NCBI RefSeq assembly: GCF_020169415.1
Contig: NZ_JAIULG010000058.1
Span: 1-32,658, forward strand
Reading direction: 5' to 3'
DNA: 32,658 bases
Source of the DNA: Tsukamurella sp. M9C
GTDB taxonomy: Bacteria > Actinomycetota > Actinomycetes > Mycobacteriales > Mycobacteriaceae
The notes under the pieces are model-generated. The model was not told where the DNA came from. It saw only the letters and a list, made by a program, of their open reading frames with translations, and ran no database searches. Both the position numbers and the translations under genes were made by a program. Shown piece by piece: positions 24,241-31,055 of this stretch (positions within the stretch are counted from its first letter, which is position 1; the number at the start of each line of letters is the position of its first letter).

Positions 24241-25139
24241 GCACCGACATCACGACCCCCGCGCCCACCGCGTTGTTCACCAGCGTCGACGACGTCGCCG
24301 CGGCACTGCGCGAGACCGGCTACATCCCGTCGGTCGCCACCGCAACGGCCGTCTTCCTCGCCGACAAGCTGGGCAAGCCGCTCCTCGTGGAGGGCCCCGC
24401 CGGCGTCGGCAAGACCGAGCTGGCCCGCGCCTGCTCGCAGGCCCGCGCCGCCCGCTTCGTTCGCCTGCAGTGCTACGAGGGCATCGACGAGGCCCGCGCC
24501 CTGTACGAGTGGAACCACGCCAAGCAGATCCTGCGCATCCAGTCCTCCGGCACCGACGGCGACTGGGACGACACCAAGCAGGACGTCTTCTCCGAGGAGT
24601 TCCTCCTGCCGCGGCCCCTCCTGCAGGCCGTGCGGGAGGGCGGACCGTCGGTCCTGCTGATCGACGAGGCCGACAAGGCCGACCTCGAGTTCGAGGGACT
24701 GCTGCTCGAGGTGCTCTCCGATTACGCGGTGACGGTGCCCGAGCTGGGCACGATCACGGCCGTCCGCAAGCCGTTGGTCTTCCTCACCTCGAACGCCACC
24801 CGCGAGCTGTCGGAGGCGCTCAAGCGTCGCTGCCTCTACCTGCACATCGACTTCCCCGACGCCGAGCTGGAACTGTCGATCATCCGCAGCCGCGTCCCCG
24901 ACCTGCCGACCGAGGTCGCGCAGCAGCTGCTCCGCGTCATCTCCACGCTGCGCGGCCTCGACCTGAAGAAGAAGCCGTCGGTCTCGGAGACGCTGGACTG
25001 GTGCCGCACCCTCCTCGCGCTCGGCATCACCGGTAGCGCCAGCGGCTCCATCGACAAGGCGGCGCTCCGCTCGACGCTCGGCGTGGTGCTCAAGCACCAG
25101 GTCGACATCGAGACCGCCGCCGCGGCTCTGGGACTGTAA
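24237..25139 (+). CDS. MoxR-type AAA+ ATPase (CoxD-like)
   Basis: About 300 residues. Walker A GPAGVGKT is at 53-60 and Walker B LLIDEADKAD at 140-149 (numbering from the CTG proposed here). Sensor 1 LTSN is at 183-186, with ALKRRCLYLHIDFP (195-208) as the arginine-finger region. A DWDDTKQDVF insert and a C-terminal helical lid follow. MoxR ATPases remodel or insert cofactors into partner complexes together with a VWA protein, which is the next gene (stop TAA directly followed by ATG). The start is odd: the frame has no ATG or GTG near the family N-terminus. A CTG at 24237 overlaps the upstream TGA with GGAAGG 7 nt before it, while a TTG at 24273 has no Shine-Dalgarno. M. tuberculosis Rv2426c is the likely counterpart. 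Confidence 0.85.
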   Translation: MSTDITTPAPTALFTSVDDVAAALRETGYIPSVATATAVFLADKLGKPLLVEGPAGVGKTELARACSQARAARFVRLQCYEGIDEARALYEWNHAKQILRIQSSGTDGDWDDTKQDVFSEEFLLPRPLLQAVREGGPSVLLIDEADKADLEFEGLLLEVLSDYAVTVPELGTITAVRKPLVFLTSNATRELSEALKRRCLYLHIDFPDAELELSIIRSRVPDLPTEVAQQLLRVISTLRGLDLKKKPSVSETLDWCRTLLALGITGSASGSIDKAALRSTLGVVLKHQVDIETAAAALGL

Positions 25140-26624
25140 ATGACCGCCCCCGTCGGAACCCCGCTCGATCAGCACCTGCACGCCTTCGTGCGGACGCTCC
25201 GCGAGCGCGGCATGGCGATCGGCCCGGGCGAGGCGATCACCGCCGCCGAGGTGCTGACGGTGCTCGACCTCACCGACCGCGGCCAGCTCCGCGAGGGCCT
25301 GGCCGCGGTGCTGCTGCGCGAGCAGATGCACCGCAAGACCTTCGACGTGATCTTCGACCTGTACTTCCCGGTGCGCGGCGGCTTCGGAGCCCTGTCCGAC
25401 GGTGCCGCGGGCGCGTCCGGCACGGGCGGGCAGGGCTGCTCCGGCGTGCCGGGGGAGCCCGACCCGCTGAAGATGCCCGCCGCCGACACCCCGCCCGATC
25501 CCGACGCGGTGCGCGAGGCGCTGCGCCAGGAGGCCATCGCCGCGCTCGTCGCCGGCGGCGACCACGACGGCATCGCCAGCCAGATCGTCGAGCAGCTCGG
25601 CGAGTACAACTCCGCGACCGGCACCGCCTTCTCGTCGTACCAGGCGCTCAAGGCGCTCAACCCGCAGACGCTCATCGCCGCCATCGCCAACGGCCTGCTC
25701 GCTGCGGCCGGCGAGGACGGCGCCGCGCCCGGCAGCTTCGAGTACGAGTCCGCCCGGCGCGTCGCGCGTTCGCGCGTCGCCGGGCTCACCGAGCGGGTCA
25801 CCGAGCTCACGTCCGTCGCCATGGCCGCCCGACGGGGCCCCGAGGCCGTCGCGCAGTACGCGGCGCCGCAGCTGCCGGAGAACGTCGCCTTCTTCGCCGC
25901 CACCCGGACCGAGCTGCACCGCATGGAGCAGACCGTCCGGCCCCTGGCCCGGCAGCTCTCCACCCGCCTACTGGTGCGCCGGCGCCGCGCCCGCCGCGGC
26001 CCCATCGACCTGCGGCGCACGCTGCGCAAGTCGATGTCGACCGGCGGCGTGCCGATCGATCTGGCGCACCGTCGACCCCGGCCCACCAAGCCCGAGCTCG
26101 TGCTCCTGTGCGACCTCTCCGGCTCGGTCGCGGGATTCTCCAACTTCACGCTGCTGCTCACGCACGCGCTCAGCGCCGAGTTCTCCAAGATCCGGGTGTT
26201 CGGCTTCGTCGACTCCGTGGACGAGATCACCGACTACATCGACCCGTCGCGCACGCTCACCGTCGACACCGTGGTCGACATGTTCGACCGCGTGATCCGG
26301 GAGACCAACGTCGCGCGGTTCGGCGGCTCGGACTACGGCAACATGCTGCGCACCTTCGTCCGCGACTTCCCCGACGCCGTGACCCACCGCGGCACGCTGC
26401 TCATCCTCGGCGACGCCCGGTCCAACCACACCGATCCCGCGCTCGCGGAACTCGACGAGCTCGTCGAGAAGGCCCGGCACGCGTTCTGGCTCAACCCCGA
26501 GCGGAAGGCCGCGTGGGGGAGCGGCGACTCGGTCGCCGACAAGTACGGGCGGCTGATCGACATGTACGAGTGCCGCACCGCGGGGCAGCTGGCCGAGGTC
26601 ATCGGGCGCCTGCTGCCCGTCTGA
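25140..26624 (+). CDS. VWA domain protein (CoxE-like), partner of the MoxR ATPase
   Basis: A 494-residue cytosolic protein with no signal peptide or membrane segment. The N-terminal half (about 1-270) is helical with a Gly/Ser/Pro-rich loop at 84-120. A highly basic stretch ([23 protein letters not shown], about 276-298) precedes the VWA domain. The metal-ion adhesion site is D325-L-S327-G-S329 in LLCDLSGSV, with GGSDYGNML and [11 protein letters not shown] as the later metal loops. Such proteins work with MoxR ATPases in assembling metalloenzymes, as CoxE does with CoxD. Here no client enzyme is adjacent. The ATG follows the MoxR stop without a gap. It matches Rv2425c of M. tuberculosis in position and type. 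Confidence 0.85.
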   Translation: MTAPVGTPLDQHLHAFVRTLRERGMAIGPGEAITAAEVLTVLDLTDRGQLREGLAAVLLREQMHRKTFDVIFDLYFPVRGGFGALSDGAAGASGTGGQGCSGVPGEPDPLKMPAADTPPDPDAVREALRQEAIAALVAGGDHDGIASQIVEQLGEYNSATGTAFSSYQALKALNPQTLIAAIANGLLAAAGEDGAAPGSFEYESARRVARSRVAGLTERVTELTSVAMAARRGPEAVAQYAAPQLPENVAFFAATRTELHRMEQTVRPLARQLSTRLLVRRRRARRGPIDLRRTLRKSMSTGGVPIDLAHRRPRPTKPELVLLCDLSGSVAGFSNFTLLLTHALSAEFSKIRVFGFVDSVDEITDYIDPSRTLTVDTVVDMFDRVIRETNVARFGGSDYGNMLRTFVRDFPDAVTHRGTLLILGDARSNHTDPALAELDELVEKARHAFWLNPERKAAWGSGDSVADKYGRLIDMYECRTAGQLAEVIGRLLPV

Positions 26625-26641
26625 CCCGGCGGCGGCATGCA

Positions 26642-26655
26642 TAGGATGGTCCGTT
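26642..26655 (+). promoter_or_regulatory. -10 element of the leaderless nadD operon promoter
   Basis: TAGGAT (26642-26647) and 8 nt to the nadD ATG; no Shine-Dalgarno. It drives the five-gene operon nadD to degV. Confidence 0.5.
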
Positions 26656-27303
26656 ATGCGTGAGTCCAGCACCGCCGGGCGCCGCCGCGTCGGCGTCATG
26701 GGTGGGACCTTCGACCCGATCCACCACGGCCACCTCGTGGCCGCCAGCGAGGTGGCGGACCGGTTCGATCTCGACGAGGTGATCTTCGTCCCCACCGGCC
26801 GGCCGTGGCAGAAGAGCGAGGTCACGCCCGCCGAGGACCGGTACCTGATGACGGTGATCGCGACCGCCTCGAACCCGCGCTTCTCCGTCAGCCGGGTCGA
26901 CATCGACCGCGGCGGCGACACCTACACCGTGGACACGCTGCGCGATCTGCACCGGCAGAATCCCGATACCGACCTGTTCTTCATCACGGGCGCCGACGCC
27001 CTCGCGTCGATCCTCAGTTGGCAGGACTGGGAGGAGCTGTTCGGCCTCGCGACCTTCGTCGGGGTGTCGCGGCCCGGCTATCAGCTGGCCGCGGATCACC
27101 TGTCGGACGTGCCGAAGGATAGATTGTTCCTCGTGGAGGTGCCCGCGCTGGCCATCTCGTCGACCGAATGTCGCGCGCGTGCCGACGCCGGACGGCCCGT
27201 CTGGTACCTCGTGCCCGACGGCGTGGTGCAGTACATCGCCAAGCGCGCTCTGTACCAGAGCCGCCCGGCACCGGACAAGACCGTGAACCCAGGAGGATCA
27301 TGA
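26656..27303 (+). CDS. nadD: Nicotinate-nucleotide adenylyltransferase
   Basis: A 215-residue cytosolic enzyme that makes deamido-NAD from nicotinate mononucleotide and ATP, an essential step of NAD synthesis. The nucleotidyltransferase motif [11 protein letters not shown] is at residues 16-26 and the second motif ISSTECR at about 167-173. VPTGRPWQK (about 46-54) is the substrate loop, and the mycobacterial-type Trp in SWQDWEEL is present. The ATG at 26656 gives ten residues before the first strand. It is the first gene of the operon; its stop overlaps the rsfS start. Order and type match M. tuberculosis Rv2421c-Rv2420c. Confidence 0.95.
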   Translation: MRESSTAGRRRVGVMGGTFDPIHHGHLVAASEVADRFDLDEVIFVPTGRPWQKSEVTPAEDRYLMTVIATASNPRFSVSRVDIDRGGDTYTVDTLRDLHRQNPDTDLFFITGADALASILSWQDWEELFGLATFVGVSRPGYQLAADHLSDVPKDRLFLVEVPALAISSTECRARADAGRPVWYLVPDGVVQYIAKRALYQSRPAPDKTVNPGGS

Positions 27304-27713
27304 CCGCATCCGATCAGGCCCGTACCCTCGCCGCCATCGCGGCGCGTGCGGCCGACGACAAGCTCGCCACGAACGTCGTGGTGCTCGACGTCTCGGAGCA
27401 GCTCGTGCTGACCGAGGCCTTCGTCATCGCGTCGGCGGGCAACGAGCGGCAGGTGAACGCCATCGTCGAGGAGGTCGAGGACCAGCTCCGCGAGGCCGGC
27501 GTCAAGCCCACCCGGCGCGAGGGCGCCCGCGAGGGCCGTTGGGCCCTGCTGGACTTCCTCGACATCGTCGTGCACGTCTTCCACGAGGAGGAGCGCGAGT
27601 ACTACGCCCTCGAGAAGCTGTGGAAGGACTGCCCGCGCATCGAGGTGGAGGGTCTGGGCGAGCACACCACGGAGGGCTCGGACGGCACCGACGGGGACCG
27701 CGAGGGCGCCTGA
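27300..27713 (+). CDS. rsfS: Ribosomal silencing factor RsfS
   Basis: A 137-residue protein of the Iojap/RsfS family. It binds ribosomal protein L14 and keeps the subunits apart when nutrients are scarce. The conserved core is [32 protein letters not shown], then [35 protein letters not shown] (about 77-111), ending in the usual LWKDCP segment. A short acidic Gly/Asp tail follows. The ATG at 27300 has a perfect AGGAGG 4 nt upstream and overlaps the nadD stop; its own stop overlaps the gpgP start (TGATG). Confidence 0.95.
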   Translation: MTASDQARTLAAIAARAADDKLATNVVVLDVSEQLVLTEAFVIASAGNERQVNAIVEEVEDQLREAGVKPTRREGAREGRWALLDFLDIVVHVFHEEEREYYALEKLWKDCPRIEVEGLGEHTTEGSDGTDGDREGA

Positions 27714-28402
27714 TGCATGTGGAGGACGGGCTCGACTCGTCGGTCGAGCGCCTGACCCCGACGGTGCGCAGACTCATCCTGCTCCGGCACGGCCAGACCG
27801 CGTCGAACGCCGAGGGCCGCATGCAGGGCCAGCTCGATACCGACCTCACCGACCTGGGGCGGCGGCAGGCCGCAGCGGCCGCCGACGCGCTGGGCGATCG
27901 CGATCCCATCGCCATCCTCAGCTCCGACCTGCGCCGCGCCCGCGACACCGCGGACGCGCTCGCGGCGGTCACCGGTGGCACCGTCGAGACCGACGTGCGG
28001 CTCCGGGAGACCATGCTGGGCGATTGGCAGGGGATGACCCACCACGAGGTCGACGCGTACATGCCCGGCGCACGGCGACGGTGGCGCGACGCCCCCGAGT
28101 GGGCGCCGCCCGGCGGCGAGGCGCGGGTGGACGTGGCCGCGCGGTCGTATCCGCTGGTGACGGAGCTCACCGAGCGGCTCGCCGAGTGGGGCTCGAGCGA
28201 GCGGCCCGTGATCCTGGTCGCGCACGGCGGACTGATCGCCGCCCTGACCGCCCGGCTGCTGGACCTGCCCGTCGACCACTGGCCGGTCCTCGGCGGCCTC
28301 GGCAACTGCAGCTGGGTGCAGCTCTCCGCGCACGGAGACGCGACGCGCTGGCGGCTCGACGTGTGGAACGCCTCGTCGGACGTGGCGCCCGAGGTCCAGT
28401 GA
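27713..28402 (+). CDS. gpgP: Glucosyl-3-phosphoglycerate phosphatase (histidine phosphatase family)
   Basis: A 229-residue enzyme of the phosphoglycerate-mutase-like histidine phosphatase fold. The RHG motif is R25-H26-G27 with the phosphorylated H26. E99 in LRETMLGDWQG is the likely acid and H171 in VAHGG the second His. The Rv2419c-type enzyme removes phosphate from glucosyl-3-phosphoglycerate in the pathway to methylglucose lipopolysaccharides, polymethylated glucans that bind long fatty acyl chains. Sequence alone would allow a general phosphatase; the neighbour octT makes the specific call likely. ATG at 27713 overlaps the rsfS stop; the stop overlaps octT. Confidence 0.86.
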   Translation: MHVEDGLDSSVERLTPTVRRLILLRHGQTASNAEGRMQGQLDTDLTDLGRRQAAAAADALGDRDPIAILSSDLRRARDTADALAAVTGGTVETDVRLRETMLGDWQGMTHHEVDAYMPGARRRWRDAPEWAPPGGEARVDVAARSYPLVTELTERLAEWGSSERPVILVAHGGLIAALTARLLDLPVDHWPVLGGLGNCSWVQLSAHGDATRWRLDVWNASSDVAPEVQ

Positions 28403-29124
28403 GCGATTCTCCGACCGGCACGCTCCTGGTGCTCAGCGACTCCCTGGGCTTCTACGGGCCCGAGGGCGCGCTGCCGACCTCCGACCCGCGGATCTGGCCC
28501 AACCTCGTGGCCGCCGAGCTCGGGCTGCGCTGTGAGCTCTTCGCCCGCGTCGGCTGGACCACCCGCGACGGCTGGTGGTGCGTGACGCAGGACCCCCGCG
28601 TCTGGGCGGCCGTCCCCAGCGTCGAGGCCGCTGTGCTGGCCCTCGGCGGCATGGACTCGCTGCCCTCGCCGCTGCCCACCGCGGTGCGCGAGCAGATCCG
28701 CTACCTGCGGCCCGCCTCGCTGCGCGCCCGCGCCCGCGACGGCTACGCGACGATCCAGAAGGTCTTCTCGCCGGTCGGCTGGCCGATGGCGCTCCCGCCG
28801 AAGGTCACCGTCGACTACCTCGGCAAGACCTACGACTCGATCCATTCCCTGCGCCCCGACGCCCCCGTCGCGGTGCTCGAACCACCGACGCACCGCGCGC
28901 TCGCCTACTCCTTCGCGCACCCGGGGTGGGCGCGGACGCGACGGGCGATCCGCGGCTGGTCCGACGATGCCGGCGTGCCCGCCGTCCCCCTGCGTGACCT
29001 GTGCGAGTGGTCGTTCGACCTGGGGATCAATAACATCGACGGGATCCACTGGTCGTTCGAGATGCACGAGCAGGTGACGCAGCGGGTGCTGCGCGCCCTG
29101 CGCGGTGAAGGAGGTGCGCGATGA
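28399..29124 (+). CDS. octT: Diglucosylglycerate octanoyltransferase (SGNH family)
   Basis: A 241-residue SGNH-hydrolase-fold protein. LVLSDSLGFYG (10-20) carries the nucleophile S15, GGMD (83-86) is in the block expected for the Gly/Asn region, and D214-G-I-H217 near the end is the catalytic Asp-His pair. The mycobacterial homologue Rv2418c transfers octanoate to diglucosylglycerate, an early step of methylglucose lipopolysaccharide synthesis. The GTG at 28399 overlaps the gpgP stop (GTGA), so the two pathway enzymes are translationally coupled. Length and lack of a signal peptide agree with a cytosolic acyltransferase. Other MGLP genes (for example gpgS, mggA) are not in the window. Confidence 0.85.
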   Translation: MSDSPTGTLLVLSDSLGFYGPEGALPTSDPRIWPNLVAAELGLRCELFARVGWTTRDGWWCVTQDPRVWAAVPSVEAAVLALGGMDSLPSPLPTAVREQIRYLRPASLRARARDGYATIQKVFSPVGWPMALPPKVTVDYLGKTYDSIHSLRPDAPVAVLEPPTHRALAYSFAHPGWARTRRAIRGWSDDAGVPAVPLRDLCEWSFDLGINNIDGIHWSFEMHEQVTQRVLRALRGEGGAR

Positions 29125-29975
29125 CCGTCGTCGTGGTGACCGACGCATCGGCCGCGATCGCGCCCGAGCGGGCCGCCGAGATGGGCATCCGCATCCTGCC
29201 CCTGCACGTGCTGTCGGGCGAGAGTGAGTACATCGACTACGGCACCGGCTACCAGGCGGAGCGTTTCGTCAAGGAGGGCGTGACGACGTCCGGCCCGTCC
29301 GTCGGCGAGGTCCGCGAGGTGCTCGCCGCCGCGGTCGCGGAGGCCGAGGGCGACGGGGTCGTCGTCATCACGATGAGCTCGCACCTGAGCTCCACCTACT
29401 CCACGTCGGTGGCGCAGGCGGGGCTCATGGACGCCGGGATCACGGTGATCGACTCGCGCAGCATCGACATGGCCATGGGCTTCGGCGTGCTGGAGGCGGC
29501 TCGTCTGGCCCGCGCCGGGGCGTCCGCCGACGAGGTCGCCGAGGCCGCGCGCCAGGTGCTCGACGGTGCCGAGGGCTTCTTCTGCGTCGCCACGCTCGAC
29601 CACCTGAGAGCCGGCGGGCGCGTGAGCGCGCTGGCGAAGCTGCTCGGCGGCGCGCTGCAGATCGTGCCCGTGCTGCGGCTGCAGGACGGCCGGATCGTCT
29701 CCGAGCGCAAGACCCGCACCGTGTCCCGGGCGCGCGACCAGCTGGCGGCGCTCGCCTCCCAGCACCTCGGGAAACGGCCCGCGCGGGTCGCGGTGCACCA
29801 CGTCGAGGCGCCCGACGCCGCGGAGCACGTGGCCGCGCTGGTCAAGGAGGAGTTCCCACAGCTCCAGGAGCTGGTGATCGGCCGGTTCGGCGGCACCATC
29901 GCCGCTCACCTCGGGCCCGGCGCGGTGGGTGTCGCGGTCGCCCCGGCGCTGGTCGACGAGGCGGATTCGGCCTAG
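29121..29975 (+). CDS. DegV family fatty acid-binding protein (FakB-like)
   Basis: A 284-residue protein with two alpha/beta parts. VVTDASAAI is at residues 5-13, and the TMSSHLSSTYS segment (about 84-94) supplies Ser/Thr residues that contact the fatty acid carboxylate in DegV proteins. GGRVSALAKLLGGALQIVPVL (about 171-191) is the family hallmark, and VHHVEAPDAAEHVA with IGRFGGTIAAHLGPGAVGVAV ends the protein. DegV proteins present fatty acids to a FakA kinase; a FakA-like gene is at 5780-7435. The ATG at 29121 has a long AAGGAGG Shine-Dalgarno and overlaps the octT stop. Its operon partner octT handles octanoyl groups, a suggestive but unproven link to lipid metabolism. Confidence 0.9.
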   Translation: MTVVVVTDASAAIAPERAAEMGIRILPLHVLSGESEYIDYGTGYQAERFVKEGVTTSGPSVGEVREVLAAAVAEAEGDGVVVITMSSHLSSTYSTSVAQAGLMDAGITVIDSRSIDMAMGFGVLEAARLARAGASADEVAEAARQVLDGAEGFFCVATLDHLRAGGRVSALAKLLGGALQIVPVLRLQDGRIVSERKTRTVSRARDQLAALASQHLGKRPARVAVHHVEAPDAAEHVAALVKEEFPQLQELVIGRFGGTIAAHLGPGAVGVAVAPALVDEADSA

Positions 29976-30029
29976 CACACTCCTCCGACCGATTCGGTGC
30001 GGCAGGGCCCTTCCTCCACAGGTTCGGGG

Positions 30030-30038
30030 TTATCCACA
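30030..30038 (+). promoter_or_regulatory. DnaA-box-like sequence upstream of comEA-comEC-holA
   Basis: A perfect TTATCCACA, with a 7/9 copy TCCTCCACA at 30012-30020. The two share TCCACAGG repeats exactly 18 bp apart. It lies in the 125-bp gap between degV and comEA. Whether DnaA binds is unknown; this is no origin by itself. Confidence 0.4.
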
Positions 30039-30061
30039 GGCGCTCTGTTTCTCGGTTCTCT

Positions 30062-30084
30062 GCGGGCTTTCCGACGATGCCCGC
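30062..30084. repeat. Inverted repeat just upstream of the comEA -10
   Basis: GCGGGC, 11 nt, GCCCGC. It could be a hairpin terminator remnant after degV or an operator close to the comEA promoter. No U-tract follows. Confidence 0.3.
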
Positions 30085-30088
30085 GACC

Positions 30089-30100
30089 TAGGTTCGTCGC
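30089..30100 (+). promoter_or_regulatory. -10 element of the leaderless comEA promoter
   Basis: TAGGTT (30089-30094), 6 nt, ATG at 30101; no Shine-Dalgarno. Confidence 0.6.
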
Positions 30101-31054
30101 ATGAACGGCGAACGAGAAGCGACGACCGGGACCGGCGTCGCGGAAGAGCAGATCTTCGCGCGGCCGGCGTGGCTGGAGGAGTTCGCGACGGATCGGCGTG
30201 ATCGTCCGGATCCGCGCGGCGGAGAGTGGGACGGCCTCGGGCCCGACGGCGGGGTCGCTCCGTCGCGCAGGGTGCGCATGGAGGACGACGACTTCTGGGA
30301 TGAGCAGGAACCCACCGGGTGGCGCTCCACCGTCGAGAGGGTGCGCACGACGCCCCGGGCCGCGGTGGCCCTCGTCGTGGTGGGGGTGATCGCCGCCGTC
30401 GTAGCGGCAGTAGCGGTGCTCGGACCGTCGCGCGAGGGCGGGGCAGGCGAGTACCCGGTGGTGGACTTCGCGGGGTCGTCGACGTCGGTGGAGCCGTCTG
30501 CGTCGGCGGGCGCGCCGTCGGCTGCGGCTGGCGCCGCGCCGAGTATTGCGCGGGGCGCGGCGCCGACGGAGCTGGTGGTGGCGGTCGTGGGGCTGGTCCG
30601 CGCACCGGGGCTGCATCGCCTGCGGCCCGGCGCGCGGGTGGCCGACGCGCTGACCGCCGCCCGCGGAGCGCTCGGCGGCGCCGACACCGCGAGCCTGAAC
30701 CTGGCCCAGCCGCTGCGCGACGGCGACCAGGTGGTCGTCGGCGTGGTCGATCCCAAGGCCGGCGTGACGCTGCGCAGCTCCGTGCGCTCGGGATCCGCGG
30801 TGGCCGCAGTGCCGTCGGGTACGCCAGGAGGGGCGGCGAGCGGCACCGGGGCCGCCGCGGCAGGTGCGGTGAACATCAACACCGCGAACGCCACCGAGCT
30901 CGACCGGCTGCCTGGAGTGGGCGCGGCGACGGCGGCGGCGATCATCGCCTACCGCGACAAGAACGGCCCGTTCCGCACCGTCGACGACCTCGGGAAGGTC
31001 AGCGGGATCGGCGACGCGAAGCTCGCCAAGATCAAGCCGATGGCCACGGTGTGA
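30101..31054 (+). CDS. comEA: ComEA family helix-hairpin-helix DNA-binding protein
   Basis: A 317-residue protein with four parts. An acidic N-terminal cytoplasmic region (about 1-85) is followed by one membrane segment (about 87-108) and an Ala/Ser/Gly-rich linker. An SLBB domain comes next (about 155-205, VVGLVRAPGLHRLRPGARV). The C-terminal pair of helix-hairpin-helix motifs (about 257-317) contains VNINTANATELDRLPGVG and VSGIGDAKLAKI. In competent bacteria ComEA binds incoming double-stranded DNA outside the membrane and hands it to ComEC. Competence is not established for this group, but the genes are conserved next to holA as in M. tuberculosis Rv2415c-Rv2413c. The long cytoplasmic N-terminus is usual for actinobacterial forms. 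ATG at 30101 is leaderless. Confidence 0.92.
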   Translation: MNGEREATTGTGVAEEQIFARPAWLEEFATDRRDRPDPRGGEWDGLGPDGGVAPSRRVRMEDDDFWDEQEPTGWRSTVERVRTTPRAAVALVVVGVIAAVVAAVAVLGPSREGGAGEYPVVDFAGSSTSVEPSASAGAPSAAAGAAPSIARGAAPTELVVAVVGLVRAPGLHRLRPGARVADALTAARGALGGADTASLNLAQPLRDGDQVVVGVVDPKAGVTLRSSVRSGSAVAAVPSGTPGGAASGTGAAAAGAVNINTANATELDRLPGVGAATAAAIIAYRDKNGPFRTVDDLGKVSGIGDAKLAKIKPMATV

Positions 31055-31055
31055 C

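Noticed and set aside
23282-26624. A complete CO dehydrogenase maturation cluster
   Set aside because: Only CoxG-, CoxD- and CoxE-like types are present. No coxLMS, coxF or molybdenum cofactor genes are nearby, so the name is used only as a comparison.
29976-30100. Replication origin suggested by TTATCCACA
   Set aside because: Only one perfect box and one weak copy in 125 bp, no AT-rich unwinding region, and no dnaA or dnaN genes. It is at most a DnaA regulatory site.
30470-30560. Ala/Ser/Gly-rich stretch in comEA as a frameshifted region
   Set aside because: The membrane segment before it and the SLBB and helix-hairpin-helix domains after it are in one frame; it is a normal low-complexity linker.
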